64,000 nt of DNA from Tridacna crocea (lineage: Eukaryota; Mollusca; Bivalvia; Cardiida; Cardiidae): the NCBI GenBank assembly GCA_943736015.1, contig OX031065.1:29278427-29342426 (forward strand). Direction: 5' to 3'. Below the pieces are notes generated by a model. The model was not told the DNA's origin. It searched no databases and saw only the letters and a list, made by a program, of their open reading frames with translations. Positions 25,401-30,662 of this stretch are shown one piece after another. A program made the position numbers and the translations under genes. How positions within the stretch are numbered: the first letter of the stretch is position 1; each line of letters begins with the position of its first letter.

Positions 25401-26999
25401 ATTCAAAAATGGGTCATGTCGGGTCAAAAACTAGAAACTAGAAAAAGCTTGTGTACAAGATGGAGCCTAAATTTTCAGTTAAATAATTTTGAAGGCTTGG
25501 CTGAATGTTTGTCATAATATCTTTAACCTTTTAACACACAAATCTCATTTTTTACACCCCCGTGAAAGAAGCCTTTTGAAAACTTTATGGGAAAAGGAGA
25601 AAATGCTGGTTACCAGCATTTTCTCCTTTCCCAAAATGTTTTCTTCCCTTCCAAACTCAGACTTTAATTCTTTAGTCAAATTCATTTTGTTGTCTGCAAA
25701 CCCTTTCAGTTTGGACCAGTCGAAAATTTTGTCATTTGGTAAAGGGTTAAAAAGAGATTGAAATTAGGTTATGTTTCGTCAAAAGACTCAGGTGAGCAAC
25801 TTCAGGGCTACCATGACCCTCTTGTTTCCACATTATTTTCAACCCTTTCAAAGACAAATACAAGTTTTGAGTCGTATTCAATTCTGTCTACAATTGCTTT
25901 CAATTTGGACAAGTCTAAGATTTTGTAGTCTGGTTAATAGTAACTGTAAGCAACATTAACTTCGACGTCTGCAAATTTTGTTTTCTAGTCAAGAGCTAAC
26001 CCTTTACCAAACAACCCTGAGTTTTAATGGCCCAGAAGTAGAGAGCTTTTGAAAACATTGTGGGAAAAGGAGAAAAAATGTTGGTAACCAGCATTTTCTC
26101 CATTTCCCACAATGTTTTCCACTCTTTTACTGATGAACACTATCATTTCAGCCACTTTTTATTTGTCCTCTTCAGAAACTTTTGATTTGGACTTAATTCA
26201 TTACCAAACGAAAAAAAATTATGTTTTTCCAAATTGAAAGCATTTGCAGACGATAACATAAAAGTGACTGAAAATTTTAAATTTGTTTTATGAAGTGTAG
26301 AAAACATTGTGGGAAAAGGAGAAAATGCTGGTTACCAGCATTTTCCCTTTTCCAGGAATATTTTCTTAAGGCTTCTTTCTCAAAAGTATGGTTTGTATGG
26401 TAATAGGTTGACTCAAGTTTTGTTGTTTGGCAAAGAGTTAAGGTGGATATTGCTGATGGAGGAAATTGATTCCTCATTTTCATTTAGACAGATTTAACTC
26501 TTTACCAAATGACAAAATTTTAGTCTTTTCCAAATTGAAAGCATTTGCACACAACAAAATAAACATGACTTAAATATTGAAACTTGACTTTAGAAGAGTA
26601 GAAAACATTGTGGGAAAATGAGAAAATGCTGGTTACCAGCATTTTCTCTTTTTCTCACAATATTTTCAGACGATTTCTTCCTATGGGTTGTAAAAACCAG
26701 GAATTGTTTTGTACAGGGTTGAGAAAAAAAGAAAAATACTTAACAGATGTTGAAATATTTTTCTTGCATGCATAATAAAACACTTAATAAAATATGATGA
26801 CAGAAGGTGAAATAAAAAATCGTAAGTAAAGCATTATATATTTTTTTTTATTATCTCTTCACAGGTTATATACCAATCTTTGAGAGTCTGGCGAAACAAG
26901 ACGGGGCAAGCAGCAACAGTTAGGGTCCTGGGACAACATCTCTCAAATATTGACAGGGACGATTTAATAAAGAAATTGAATGAACTACACAGGGATTAG
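1285..26999 (+). CDS. RIPK1-like: RIPK1-like RHIM and death-domain protein, C-terminal part (8 exons)
   Basis: Eight exons join in frame to 405 visible residues ending at TAG 26997-26999; splice phases agree at every junction (1, 2, 1, 0, 1, 1, 0). Residues 1-249 are a polar, Pro/Asn/Gln/Ser-rich linker with no recognisable fold. Residues 269-279 are a RHIM (VQVG, then N-x-M), the amyloid motif by which RIPK1, RIPK3, ZBP1, TRIF and fly IMD-pathway proteins assemble. Residues about 294-306 form a Lys/Arg-rich tract. Residues about 324-401 are a death domain with G-x-x-W-K, R-x-L-G, D-Y, L-x-x-W, A-A-T-V and D-D-L landmarks. RHIM then C-terminal death domain, some 40 residues apart, is the order in vertebrate RIPK1, where a kinase domain lies N-terminal; that part would be upstream of this window. 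Expected role: cytosolic signalling downstream of death or immune receptors. Alternative: an IMD-like adaptor with no kinase. Exon content is clear; orthology is inferred. Confidence 0.85.
1714..2260 (+). repeat. GGTCA-rich tandem repeat array
   Basis: About four monomers of the 1-840 type. It contains the direct repeat AGGTCACTAGGTCA at about 1824-1837. It lies just after the first visible exon of gene 1. Confidence 0.75.
2340..4639. other. Intron stretch with scattered TCAGATACGT motifs
   Basis: No gene or MITE seen. About ten copies of TCAGATACGT(TAA), or its reverse TTAACGTATCTGA, lie in both orientations (e.g. 2641, 2832, 2997, 3013, 3341, 3361, 3538, 3719, 4093). It may be the inside of a large non-autonomous transposon. 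Confidence 0.4.
4640..4868 (-). mobile_element. TTAA hairpin MITE, family A
   Basis: Complete, with both TTAA ends. In this orientation it starts TTAACTCTTTACCACAC and ends GTGGTAATGGGTTAA. Stem nearly intact. Confidence 0.88.
4866..5327 (+). repeat. GGTCA repeat with capped 3' end
   Basis: About three monomers, ending in the tail TGACTTCAGGGCCACCATAGCCCTCTTGTTT shared in form by other arrays here. It starts at the MITE boundary. Contains AGGTCAGTGGGTCA. Confidence 0.75.
5590..5823 (+). mobile_element. TTAA hairpin MITE, family A
   Basis: Complete, with small A insertions in the left stem arm (GGAAAAAAATGC). Confidence 0.88.
6098..6366 (+). repeat. GGGATATAG / CTGTCTGTCCGTC repeat
   Basis: Repeats 'GGGATATAGTTTTAGTGTT', a CCATCCATCC run, and 'GAATATCTCCAATACCA', with an internal duplication. 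Related copies: 29430-29640, and more distantly 20041-20350. Confidence 0.6.
6370..6677 (+). repeat. Short capped repeat element, head to tail
   Basis: Head AGCTCACCTGAGCACAACAT, tail AGGTGAGCAATCCAGGGCCA...GGCCCTCTTGTTTT, with one short core unit between. It is the shortest complete example of the capped architecture in this window. Confidence 0.7.
6895..7440 (+). repeat. Tandem repeat, ~165-bp unit
   Basis: Three to four units built on GGGGGCTTCATGTT, TTTCTTGNGAGCACAA, CCTCCCACATTTCTTG and 'TTTTCACA...TGTGACCTA'. No coding potential recognised. Confidence 0.7.
7684..7915 (-). mobile_element. TTAA hairpin MITE, family A
   Basis: Degenerate stem (AGCAGTTTCTCC, CTTACGATGTTCT). Its right TTAA (7912-7915) is also the left TTAA of the next element. 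Confidence 0.82.
7912..8140 (-). mobile_element. TTAA hairpin MITE, family B
   Basis: Family B, this orientation: TTAACCCTTTACCCCATAAG start, CATTTCTATGGTATCTCTAA, TTTTGATAGCATAGAAAAC, stem ACAAAAGGTGAAATTGCTCG and mirror around a TCA loop, GGCTCATACAAGCAATGCAT, GGAGTAAAGG(G)TTAA end. Same length and plan as family A, but unrelated flanks and stem sequence. Confidence 0.85.
8250..8467 (+). mobile_element. Family A, degenerate
   Basis: Left end CCCTTTCCCAAACAAC without TTAA; part of the left stem is deleted; CCCTGAGTTACAACCCTGAG is a local duplication. Right end GGTGAAGAGTTAA. Confidence 0.65.
8475..9374. other. Intron with a tetra-repeat GGACTCT... region and GGTACCCGGGTA palindromes
   Basis: No gene seen. 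At 8760-8880, GGACTCTNGNCTCGTTNTG-AAAAATC is repeated three times at about 46 bp. At 9107-9165, GTACCCGGGTA-type palindromes are clustered. Confidence 0.45.
9397..9658 (+). CDS. RIPK1-like: RIPK1-like gene, linker exon 2
   Basis: Encodes a Gln/Asn/Glu/Met-rich stretch (DHQDNQNIGD...FLDIGLK) with no domain that I recognise. The acceptor AG at 9395-9396 fits the phase-1 end of the previous exon; a stronger-looking acceptor at 9374 would need a different upstream phase. The donor is AAAAG|GTTTGT, leaving phase 2. This is the longest exon seen of this gene. Confidence 0.7.
9838..10320 (+). repeat. CACTGGCC-type repeat (copy 1)
   Basis: CACTGGCCTTGGGCTTATGT, then CTTCTTC(C/T)CTNAAACTA, then CTCTGGTTGCCATGGCAACA. 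It is homologous to 13556-13985. Contains a perfect GTTGCCATGGCAAC at 10043-10056. Confidence 0.65.
10372..13277 (+). repeat. Large capped array of ~316-bp dimers
   Basis: Head AGCTCACCTGAGCACAACGT at 10376; tail CTCAGGTGAGTGATATAGGA, then CCATCATGGTCCTCTTG to 13277. The core is about seven copies of a dimer whose two ~158-bp halves differ: one reads CTTGTGACAAACCATAAGGC and CCCCTGGGGTCATATTTGGG, the other CTTCTGACAAACCATAATGG and CTCTGCGGTCATATTTGGGC. Short ORFs on both strands here are artefacts of the repeat. Confidence 0.85.
12930..13097 (+). mobile_element. Family A, left-truncated, in the capped array
   Basis: Retains the stem (AGGAGAAATTGTTTGTAACA...GCAATTTCTCC) and the right side through GGTAATGGGTTAA. 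Confidence 0.65.
13267..13556 (+). repeat. Duplicated ~290-bp segment (copy 1)
   Basis: Closely similar to 14733-15020: GATAGAAAATA, AGTGATTCATTTTNATGCTA, CTCACATGAGTGGA, AAGCCAGTGGAGTGATACAG. This is the 3' end of a repeat whose next copy follows directly. Confidence 0.7.
13556..15020 (+). repeat. CACTGGCC-type repeat (copy 2), with inserted TTAA element
   Basis: Starts CCACTGGCCAAAGGCCAGTG and ends CAGGGCCATCATGGCCCTCT. The 676-bp element at 13993-14668 interrupts it: GTCACTTCAATTTAAACTGT before and GGGAAATAACTCTTTTTTAT after are the usual core sequence. An X-box-like GTTGCCATAGCAAC lies at 13776-13789. Confidence 0.65.
13993..14668. mobile_element. TTAA-flanked inverted-repeat element, 676 bp
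   Basis: The left end TTAA-GGCGCCATCACACCATGA and the reverse complement of the right end, TTAA-GGGGCCGTCACACCATGA, agree over about 37 bp. TTAA is duplicated. The inside has no ORF and is crowded with AACGTT/ACGTTC-like words. Non-autonomous; TTAA suggests a piggyBac- or Kolobok-type source. Confidence 0.75.
15314..15520 (-). mobile_element. Family A, stem half-deleted
   Basis: TTAACTCTTTACCAAACAAC start. The left stem arm is mostly missing (GCATTGTGGTTACCATCATT); the right end is eroded. Confidence 0.7.
15692..15750 (+). CDS. RIPK1-like: RIPK1-like gene, linker exon 3
   Basis: A 59-nt exon after a TTGTATTTCAG acceptor, ending AAAAAG|GTAAAA. It encodes EIIPEQPYSSVEIDELSKK. The phase-2 entry and phase-1 exit match both neighbours. 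A hairpin MITE begins about 42 bp after the donor, and the open frame simply reads on into it. Confidence 0.8.
15792..16021 (-). mobile_element. Family A, in the intron just after exon 3 of gene 1
   Basis: Intact stem with A for G changes (GGAAAAGGAAAAAATGCTGG). The left TTAA is mutated to TTCA; the right TTAA is at 16018-16021. Confidence 0.85.
16065..16356 (+). mobile_element. Family A stem fragment plus an adjacent copy
   Basis: 16065-16140 is a bare stem with tip ATGCTAGTAGCTAGCAT. 16145-16356 is a fuller copy with a GGAAAAGGAGAAAATGCTGG stem and GTGAAAAAGGGTTAA end. A further right-arm fragment runs to about 16432. Confidence 0.7.
16477..16705 (-). mobile_element. TTAA hairpin MITE, family A
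   Basis: Complete, both TTAA ends, stem almost perfect. Confidence 0.9.
16868..17023. mobile_element. ~156-bp near-perfect inverted repeat (TTCGGTGAAA type)
   Basis: Left arm TTTTTCGGTGAAAAATCGAA...GGTAATATTTTCACGAGTGG; right arm is its mirror ending CTTTCACCGAAAAAAACAAA. The centre is at about 16943-16948. Partial relatives lie at 15030-15110 and about 20640-20680. Confidence 0.75.
17480..17683 (+). mobile_element. Family A, degenerate, 75 bp before exon 4 of gene 1
   Basis: Stem remnants GGAGAAAATACTGGTAGCCA and CATCTCCTTTTCCCTCAATG; right end GGTAAAGAGTTAA. Confidence 0.65.
17759..17895 (+). CDS. RIPK1-like: RIPK1-like gene, linker exon 4
   Basis: Acceptor TCTTGCAG|GG and donor GAG AAG|GTATGT are both strong. 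It encodes GTFGPEPPKRSHVDLL...YKRSNTSEK, a Pro/Gln-rich segment with a short LLQPWAEIP patch that is the only hydrophobic part of the linker. The exon exits in phase 0. A degenerate MITE ends 75 bp upstream of the acceptor. Confidence 0.85.
17991..18596. mobile_element. ~606-bp element with ~85-bp inverted ends
   Basis: Left arm ATAACTCTCCTTAATGTGAT, then GTCTCACAAATGTGTGAGAT; right arm GTGTGAGACAAGAAAATCTG, then AAGGAGAGTTATGTGAT. A small hairpin GTTATTAAGC...GCTTAATAAC is at 18428-18466. No ORF. Lies between exons 4 and 5 of gene 1. Confidence 0.6.
19003..19168 (+). CDS. RIPK1-like: RIPK1-like gene, linker exon 5
   Basis: Follows a TTCTTTTAAAG acceptor. It encodes a Pro/Gly/Ser-rich segment (PPSKSESTSRHPPKYR...GQPGRMTISHQH). 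The only usable donor is CATT|GTATAT at 19169; this gives phase 1, which the next exon requires. Composition predicts disorder. Confidence 0.75.
19385..19826 (+). mobile_element. Two head-to-tail family A copies sharing TTAA 19603-19606
   Basis: First copy 19385-19606, with a good stem and diverged right arm; second copy 19603-19826, with AATCCCTGGTTTTTATGACC left flank. A further degenerate end lies at 19302-19360. Between exons 5 and 6 of gene 1. Confidence 0.75.
20041..20350 (+). repeat. CCCCCACAAAAC...CTGTCTGT repeat
   Basis: ACCCCCACAAAACAAATGTT, then TTCGGGGGTA, then CTGTTTGTCTGTTTGTCC. Similar in style to 6098-6366. Confidence 0.45.
20691..20875. mobile_element. AGCTCCAGATA inverted-repeat MITE (family D), copy 1
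   Basis: AGAGCTCCAGATA ends and CCCTATGTTGTGGGTACCCA inside. The central palindrome is diverged here (ATTGGGAATGTCTC / GAGACGATTCAGATGGG). It ends 21 bp before the RHIM exon of gene 1. Confidence 0.7.
20897..21088 (+). CDS. RIPK1-like: RIPK1-like gene, exon 6: RHIM plus basic tract
   Basis: The acceptor TTTTTCAAG gives a phase-1 entry. It encodes SGGGFTHIDMDQNSKVQPN, then the RHIM core at 20953-20985 (VQVGDRNVMVVGG), then an acidic patch (SDSDDE) and a run of basic residues (TKRKSKKKSNRHLK). The RHIM tetrad (I/V)Q(I/V/L)G is intact and is followed by the N-x-M/L seen in RIPK1 and RIPK3. The basic run could be a nuclear localisation or RNA/lipid contact signal; that is inference. Donor CCTG|GTAATT. 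Confidence 0.88.
20953..20985 (+). other. RHIM amyloid core motif
   Basis: Codons for VQVGDRNVMVV. VQVGD is as in mammalian RIPK3, and N-x-M is as in RIPK1. In known RHIMs this tetrad builds the cross-beta spine of hetero-amyloid signalling fibrils. No residue of the core appears lost. Confidence 0.85.
21318..21700 (-). mobile_element. Family A copy split by a family B insertion
   Basis: The left part 21318-21390 (CCAAATAACAAAATTTAAGA) and the right part 21619-21700 (GGATAGAAAACATT...) are the two sides of one degenerate A element. The B element 21391-21618 sits between them. Confidence 0.7.
21391..21618 (-). mobile_element. TTAA hairpin MITE, family B (inside a family A copy)
   Basis: Complete, TTAA at both ends. 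The stem has two tip mismatches (TTGTTCGTCACTACCAATTT). Confidence 0.88.
21855..22036 (+). mobile_element. Family A, left-eroded
   Basis: Stem TTGTTGGAAAAGGAGAAAATGC and mirror; ends ACTTTTAA at 22036, where the next element starts. Confidence 0.65.
22033..22262 (+). mobile_element. TTAA hairpin MITE, A/B-like third type (C)
   Basis: The left end is like family B (TTAACCCTTTACTCCATAGA). The stem base is like family A (GTGGGAAAAGGAG) but with tip AAATTGCTCGTAACGAGCAA. The right arm (TCAGATATTTGTATCCTCAT) is unlike either. The right terminus is TTGA. Confidence 0.75.
22810..22952 (+). CDS. RIPK1-like: RIPK1-like gene, exon 7: death domain first half
   Basis: The acceptor TATCTTAAG has a pyrimidine tract (CTGACTCTTTTC). 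It encodes DKPVENDDIDVVCVDIG, then RDWKRLCRGLGLDDPRIEQI and YQDYHVSGQYE. The G-x-x-W-K, L-G-L and I-x-x-I-x-x-D-Y pattern is that of death-domain helices 1-4. It ends in phase 0 at GAG|GTACTT. A MITE begins 35 bp downstream. Confidence 0.9.
22987..23204 (+). mobile_element. Family A, 35 bp after exon 7 of gene 1
   Basis: Complete, perfect stem, TTAA at both ends. Confidence 0.9.
23263..23684 (+). mobile_element. Two successive family A copies
   Basis: 23263-23452 is degenerate with a shortened stem. 23453-23684 is fuller, with AATCCCCGGTTTTTATGACC left flank and TTAA at the right end. Confidence 0.7.
23737..24140. mobile_element. Family A pair, opposite orientation, sharing TTAA 23962-23965
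   Basis: 23737-23965 is in minus orientation with a perfect stem. 23962-24140 is in plus orientation and truncated after TCATCTGCAAAATCTGC. Confidence 0.8.
24511..24739 (-). mobile_element. TTAA hairpin MITE, family A
   Basis: Stem intact except for tip TACTAGCATTTTCCCC. Left TTAA mutated; right TTAA 24736-24739. Confidence 0.85.
24979..25828 (+). repeat. Capped GGTCA array with an inserted MITE
   Basis: Head AGCTCACCTGAGCAGAAAGA; monomers as at 1-840; tail AGGTGAGCAACTTCAGGGCT...CCCTCTTGTTT. The MITE 25523-25750 lies between the last monomer and the tail, both of which are otherwise contiguous. Confidence 0.8.
25523..25750 (+). mobile_element. Family A inside a capped array
   Basis: Complete, TTAA both ends, strong stem (one stem arm TTTATGGG). 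Confidence 0.88.
25825..25937 (+). mobile_element. Family A, right half only
   Basis: Starts at the distal stem arm (CCACATTATTTTCAACCC) and ends GGTTAA. The break is at the stem. Confidence 0.6.
25994..26441 (+). mobile_element. Family A copy interrupted by a second family A copy
   Basis: The left part runs to TTTGATTTGGACT at 26192. The right part, CAAGTTTTGTTGTTTGGCAA...GAGTTAA, resumes after 26411. The inserted copy 26193-26411 is in the opposite orientation, with TTAA at its left and TTGA at its right. Confidence 0.78.
26494..26722 (-). mobile_element. Family A, 142 bp before the last exon of gene 1
   Basis: Left TTAA, right TTGA; stem with TTTTTCTCAC changes. Confidence 0.85.
26865..26999 (+). 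CDS. RIPK1-like: RIPK1-like gene, terminal exon: death domain second half
   Basis: A long T-rich tract precedes CTTCACAG|GTT. It encodes VIYQSLRVWRNKTGQAATVR, then VLGQHLSNIDRDDLIKKLNE and LHRD, then TAG. Q-S-L-R-x-W, G-x-A-A-T-V and D-D-L-I-x-x-L are death-domain helix 5 and 6 landmarks, shared in spacing with RIPK1. The protein ends right after the domain, as in RIPK1. A full hairpin MITE starts 3 bp after the stop codon, so it should lie in the 3' UTR. Confidence 0.9.
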   Translation, partial: VIYQSLRVWRNKTGQAATVRVLGQHLSNIDRDDLIKKLNELHRD

Positions 27000-27001
27000 A
27001 A

Positions 27002-27229
27002 TTAACCCTTCACCAAACAGTCCCTGGTTTTTACAGCCCAGTGGAAGAAGCCACCTGAAAACATTGTTGGAAAAGGAGAAAATGCTAGTAATCAGCATTT
27101 CCTCCTTTTTCAACAACGTTTTCTAACCTCCTAGATCAAATTTCAAATTTTGAGTAATGTTAATTTTGTCTCCCACAAATGCTTTCATTTTGGACCAGTC
27201 TAAAATTTTGTTGTTCGGTAAAGAGTTAG
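27002..27229 (+). mobile_element. Family A in the 3' UTR of gene 1
   Basis: Starts 3 bp after the TAG stop. Stem ACATTGTTGGAAAAGGAGAA...CTCCTTTTTCAACAACGTTT, with TTGTTGG / TCAACAA matched on both arms. The right terminus is TTAG. Confidence 0.88.
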
Positions 27230-27237
27230 GATTATTA

Positions 27238-28160
27238 TACGCCTGTTGAAGACGGGACGTATTATGGGATCACCCATGGCGGGCGGCGGCGTCCAGTTCT
27301 TTGTCCGGAGCATATCTCCATAACTATACTAGCTAGGGTTATGAAATTTCATGAGTAGATAAATCTCATCAAGGGGGAGTGCAGTGCACAGGAATCCTAA
27401 CTCTTGCTTGCTTAATTTTTGAGTTATTGCCCTTTGTCGTTTTTCATACTAGAATTTTGTCCAGAGCATATCTCTGAAGCTATACTAGCTAGGGTTATGA
27501 AATTTCATGGCTGGATAGATCTCATCAAGGGGGAGTGCAGTGGACAAGAATCCTAACTCTTGATTGCTTAATTTTTGAGTTAATGCCCTTTGTCATTTTT
27601 CATACTTGAATTTTGTCCGGAGCATATCTCCAAAACTATACTAGCTAGGGTTATGAAATTTCATGCATGGATACATTCCATCAAGGGGGAGTGCAGTGCT
27701 TATAAATTGAACTCTTGCTTGCTTAATTTTTGAGTTACTGTGGGAGAGTACATCTTATGAAATAGAACTGTAAGGAATTGTTCCTGCTTCCTAAACTTTT
27801 GTGTTTTTCCCCTGTATTGTTTTTGAGACTTAAATTTTGTTTGGAGGATTCTCCAATGCTATGTTAGCTATGGCTAGGAAATTTCATGACATGATATCTC
27901 TAGTTATTTCTACACATAAATTTTGACCACACTGTATCTCCAAGAGTATAGGTGTTGTCAATATGAAATTTCATCCTTTTATTTGTAGATTTTTTTTTTT
28001 TTTGAAAGATGTGAAATCAATACTGCCATTTGCTTCAATCAACAGCAAAAATTTCTGCACTATTATTTTTCTCTACCTCCCCTGTATGATTATTATGCCC
28101 CAGCTTTACAACTTGGGGTAAGATGGGCGTATCTTGCGACAATTTGCCACTCTTGTTTTT
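27238..28160 (+). repeat. Repeat element with ~170-bp tandem units
   Basis: Begins TATACGCCTGTTGAAGACGG and ends GGCGTATCTTGCGACAATTT, then a poly-T-rich end. Inside are about four degenerate units 'GGAGCATATCTCCATAACTA / GCTAGGGTTATGAAATTTCA / CAAGGGGGAGTGCAGTG'. A run of T at 27987-28000 separates the last units. Confidence 0.7.
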
Positions 28161-28336
28161 TACCATGCACAAGTAAGTGTTTCCATAAGAATATGCAGTG
28201 TTTTTTTCCCCTCCTTAGACAAACTTTAAGTTTTTTTTTTGAGACTTATTTCATATATTGTCTTCATTGAAATTCTGACAAGCGTAATAGACATGTACCA
28301 GAATTGTGGTCTAGCACGGTAATTGTATTTACCCAA

Positions 28337-28931
28337 TTAATCCTTTACCAAACAATCCCGAGTTTTCACGACCCTGAGATACAAGCCTTTTGAAAACATT
28401 GTGGGAAAAGGAGAAAATGCTGGTAACCAACATTTTCTCCATTTCCCACAATGTTTTCTACCTTGCTGGAAATAAATTCAATTTCTGAGTTACATTTATT
28501 TTGTTAAAAGCAAGTGCTTTCAATTTTGACGAAGTCTAAAATTTTTTGGTTTTTTAAAGGGTTAATCCATGACTGCATAACCCCAACTTTTATTGACCTT
28601 GAGAAAGAAGACTTTTAAAAACATTGTGGTAAAAAGAAGAGATGCGGGTAACCAGCATTTTCTCCTTTGCCCACAATGTTTTCTGTCCTATCAAAGACAC
28701 CTTCCATTACCCATTACCACACAATCCCTACTTTTGACATCTGAGAAAGAAGCCTTCAGAAAACATTGTTGGAAAAGGAGAAAATGCTGTTAACAGCATT
28801 TTCTCCTTTTCCCATAATGTTTTCTGCCCTTCACAAAACAAATTTTAAATTTTCAGTCACTTTTATTTTGTTGTCTGCAAATGCTTTCAATTTGGACAAG
28901 CCTAAAATTTTGTCATTTGGTAATGTGTTAA
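28337..28931 (+). mobile_element. Chain of three family A copies
   Basis: 28337-28565 complete; 28562-28705 shares its TTAA and lacks a right end; 28708-28931 begins within it and ends TTAA. The third copy has a shorter tip (AATGCTGTTAACAGCATT), still perfectly paired. Confidence 0.8.
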
Positions 28932-29429
28932 GTCATATTGAATATGTTGTCGCAATATGCTTTAGGTTTAGAAAAGTCTAAAAAATGTTCATGTGGTAAA
29001 GGTTAACTCTTCTTTGGCACTCAGGTCTCAAACTTGTATCAGGAAAAGTGGCTTAATCATCGATCAATTCTTGTATTAGTGTGTTTTCATACCAATATTA
29101 CAAGCAGTGGCAGGATCATAGCAAACTTGAACAATGTGAAAGAGAACAATCATAACATGGTAGGAATATCTTTGTTACCATGTAATTAATCTGTATCTGT
29201 TACGATTTATTAGCTAGTATATATGAAGAGTAAGTCAAGTTGTTGCCATGGCCTTGTCATTGTATATGTCATTGTCATCATGGTGTGAAAACTTTGACCT
29301 TTTGTTAAATCTGTTATTACTAAAGGTATTTACTTCAAACTTGGAAATTTTGTAAAAAGGAAATCCATACAATAGGGACAGGTAACCATCAAAGTATTCT
29401 TGATAAAGTCATGCCCCTTATTGTACCTA

Positions 29430-29640
29430 TATCCCCCTGCCAAAGGCAGAGGGATATAGTTTAAGCATTGACCCAAGCTTCTGTCTGTCTGTCTGTCCAT
29501 CCATGCATGAGTCCGTCTGTGAGAATATCTCCAGTATCGTTGGACAGAATTTCATGAAACTTTGTAAATGTGTGTTCTTTATTTGATGAAAAAATGGCCG
29601 ACTGGGAGCGATTTAAAGGTATGGGGTCAAGTGAATTTTT
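29430..29640 (+). repeat. GGGATATAG / CTGTCTGT repeat (copy 2)
   Basis: CCCCTGCCAAAGGCAGAGGG, then CTGTCTGTCTGTCTGTCC, then GAATATCTCCAGTA. Homologous to 6098-6366. The tail after 29585 resembles 6690-6740 (ATGGCCGACTGGGAGC). Confidence 0.6.
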
Positions 29641-29674
29641 CTGCAGGGCATATCATTTCAACAAAATTGCTTGT

Positions 29675-29903
29675 TTAACCCTGTACCAAACAATCCCTGG
29701 TTTTTAAGATCCAGAGGAAGAAGCCTTCTGAAAACATTATGGGAAAAGAAGAAAATGCTGGTAACCAGCATTTTCTTCTTTTCCCAGGATCTTTTATACT
29801 CTTCTAAAGTCAAGTTTCAGTTTTTGAGTCATATTTATTTTGTGGTCTGCAAATGCTTTGAATTTGGACACGGCTAAAATTTTGTTGTCTGATAATGGGT
29901 TAA
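29675..29903 (+). mobile_element. TTAA hairpin MITE, family A
   Basis: Complete. The stem carries matched changes on both arms (GGAAAAGAAGAAAATGC / GCATTTTCTTCTTTTCC). Confidence 0.88.
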
Positions 29904-30325
29904 CTTAGAATTTTCACAGAAAATCAAACATCCCCAGCTAAGTGTTGACATCTGCTGGCAGTGCTCTTGTTTTATATTATGGGCCACAGGCCTTCTTTTA
30001 CAATGAAGTATTTGTATTGTATTGTTAAAGTATTTGTATTGTATTTTTAAATCATATAGGCAAGAAATATAATGACCAAGGAAAAACGAAAGTTATTAGT
30101 GATTTTTTCTTTGTCATGATTTTTAGCTTGGCTAATTTCAAAGAAAATGCCAAGGGATTGCCATAAGCCTTAGCATCATTCTTTTCATTTGTCTTGTCTT
30201 GTTCAAACTTTGATATTTCATGATATCTCTATTACTACCAAAGATATTCACTTCAAACTCAGATTAGTTGTTTGCTCACAGAGCTTGGTTGTCCTATGAT
30301 AAACTGTACATTGATGGCAAAGTGT

Positions 30326-30555
30326 TTAACTCATTACCAAACAACAAAATTTTTGGTTTTTTCCAAATCAACAGCATTTGCAGACAACAAAATAAAAGTG
30401 CCTGAAAATTTGAAATTTGTTTTATGAAGGGTAGAAAACATTATGGGAAAAGGAGAAAATGCTAGTTACCAGCATTTTCTCTTTTTCCCACAATGTTTTC
30501 TAAAAGCTTCTTTCTTAGGGTCATCAAAAGAAGGGATTTTGTGTTGATGGGTTAA
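30326..30555 (-). mobile_element. TTAA hairpin MITE, family A
   Basis: Complete, both TTAA ends. Stem tip ATGCTAGTTACCAGCAT has one unpaired change. Confidence 0.88.
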
Positions 30556-30662
30556 CACAGATAGCAATTAGTGGTGTAACGAAGGTGAACTAATGGTTTG
30601 ACTGATGATTAAAAATCAGCAGCAGAGTTCTTGATATTTTGTGTAAAAATGATGTAACTTTT

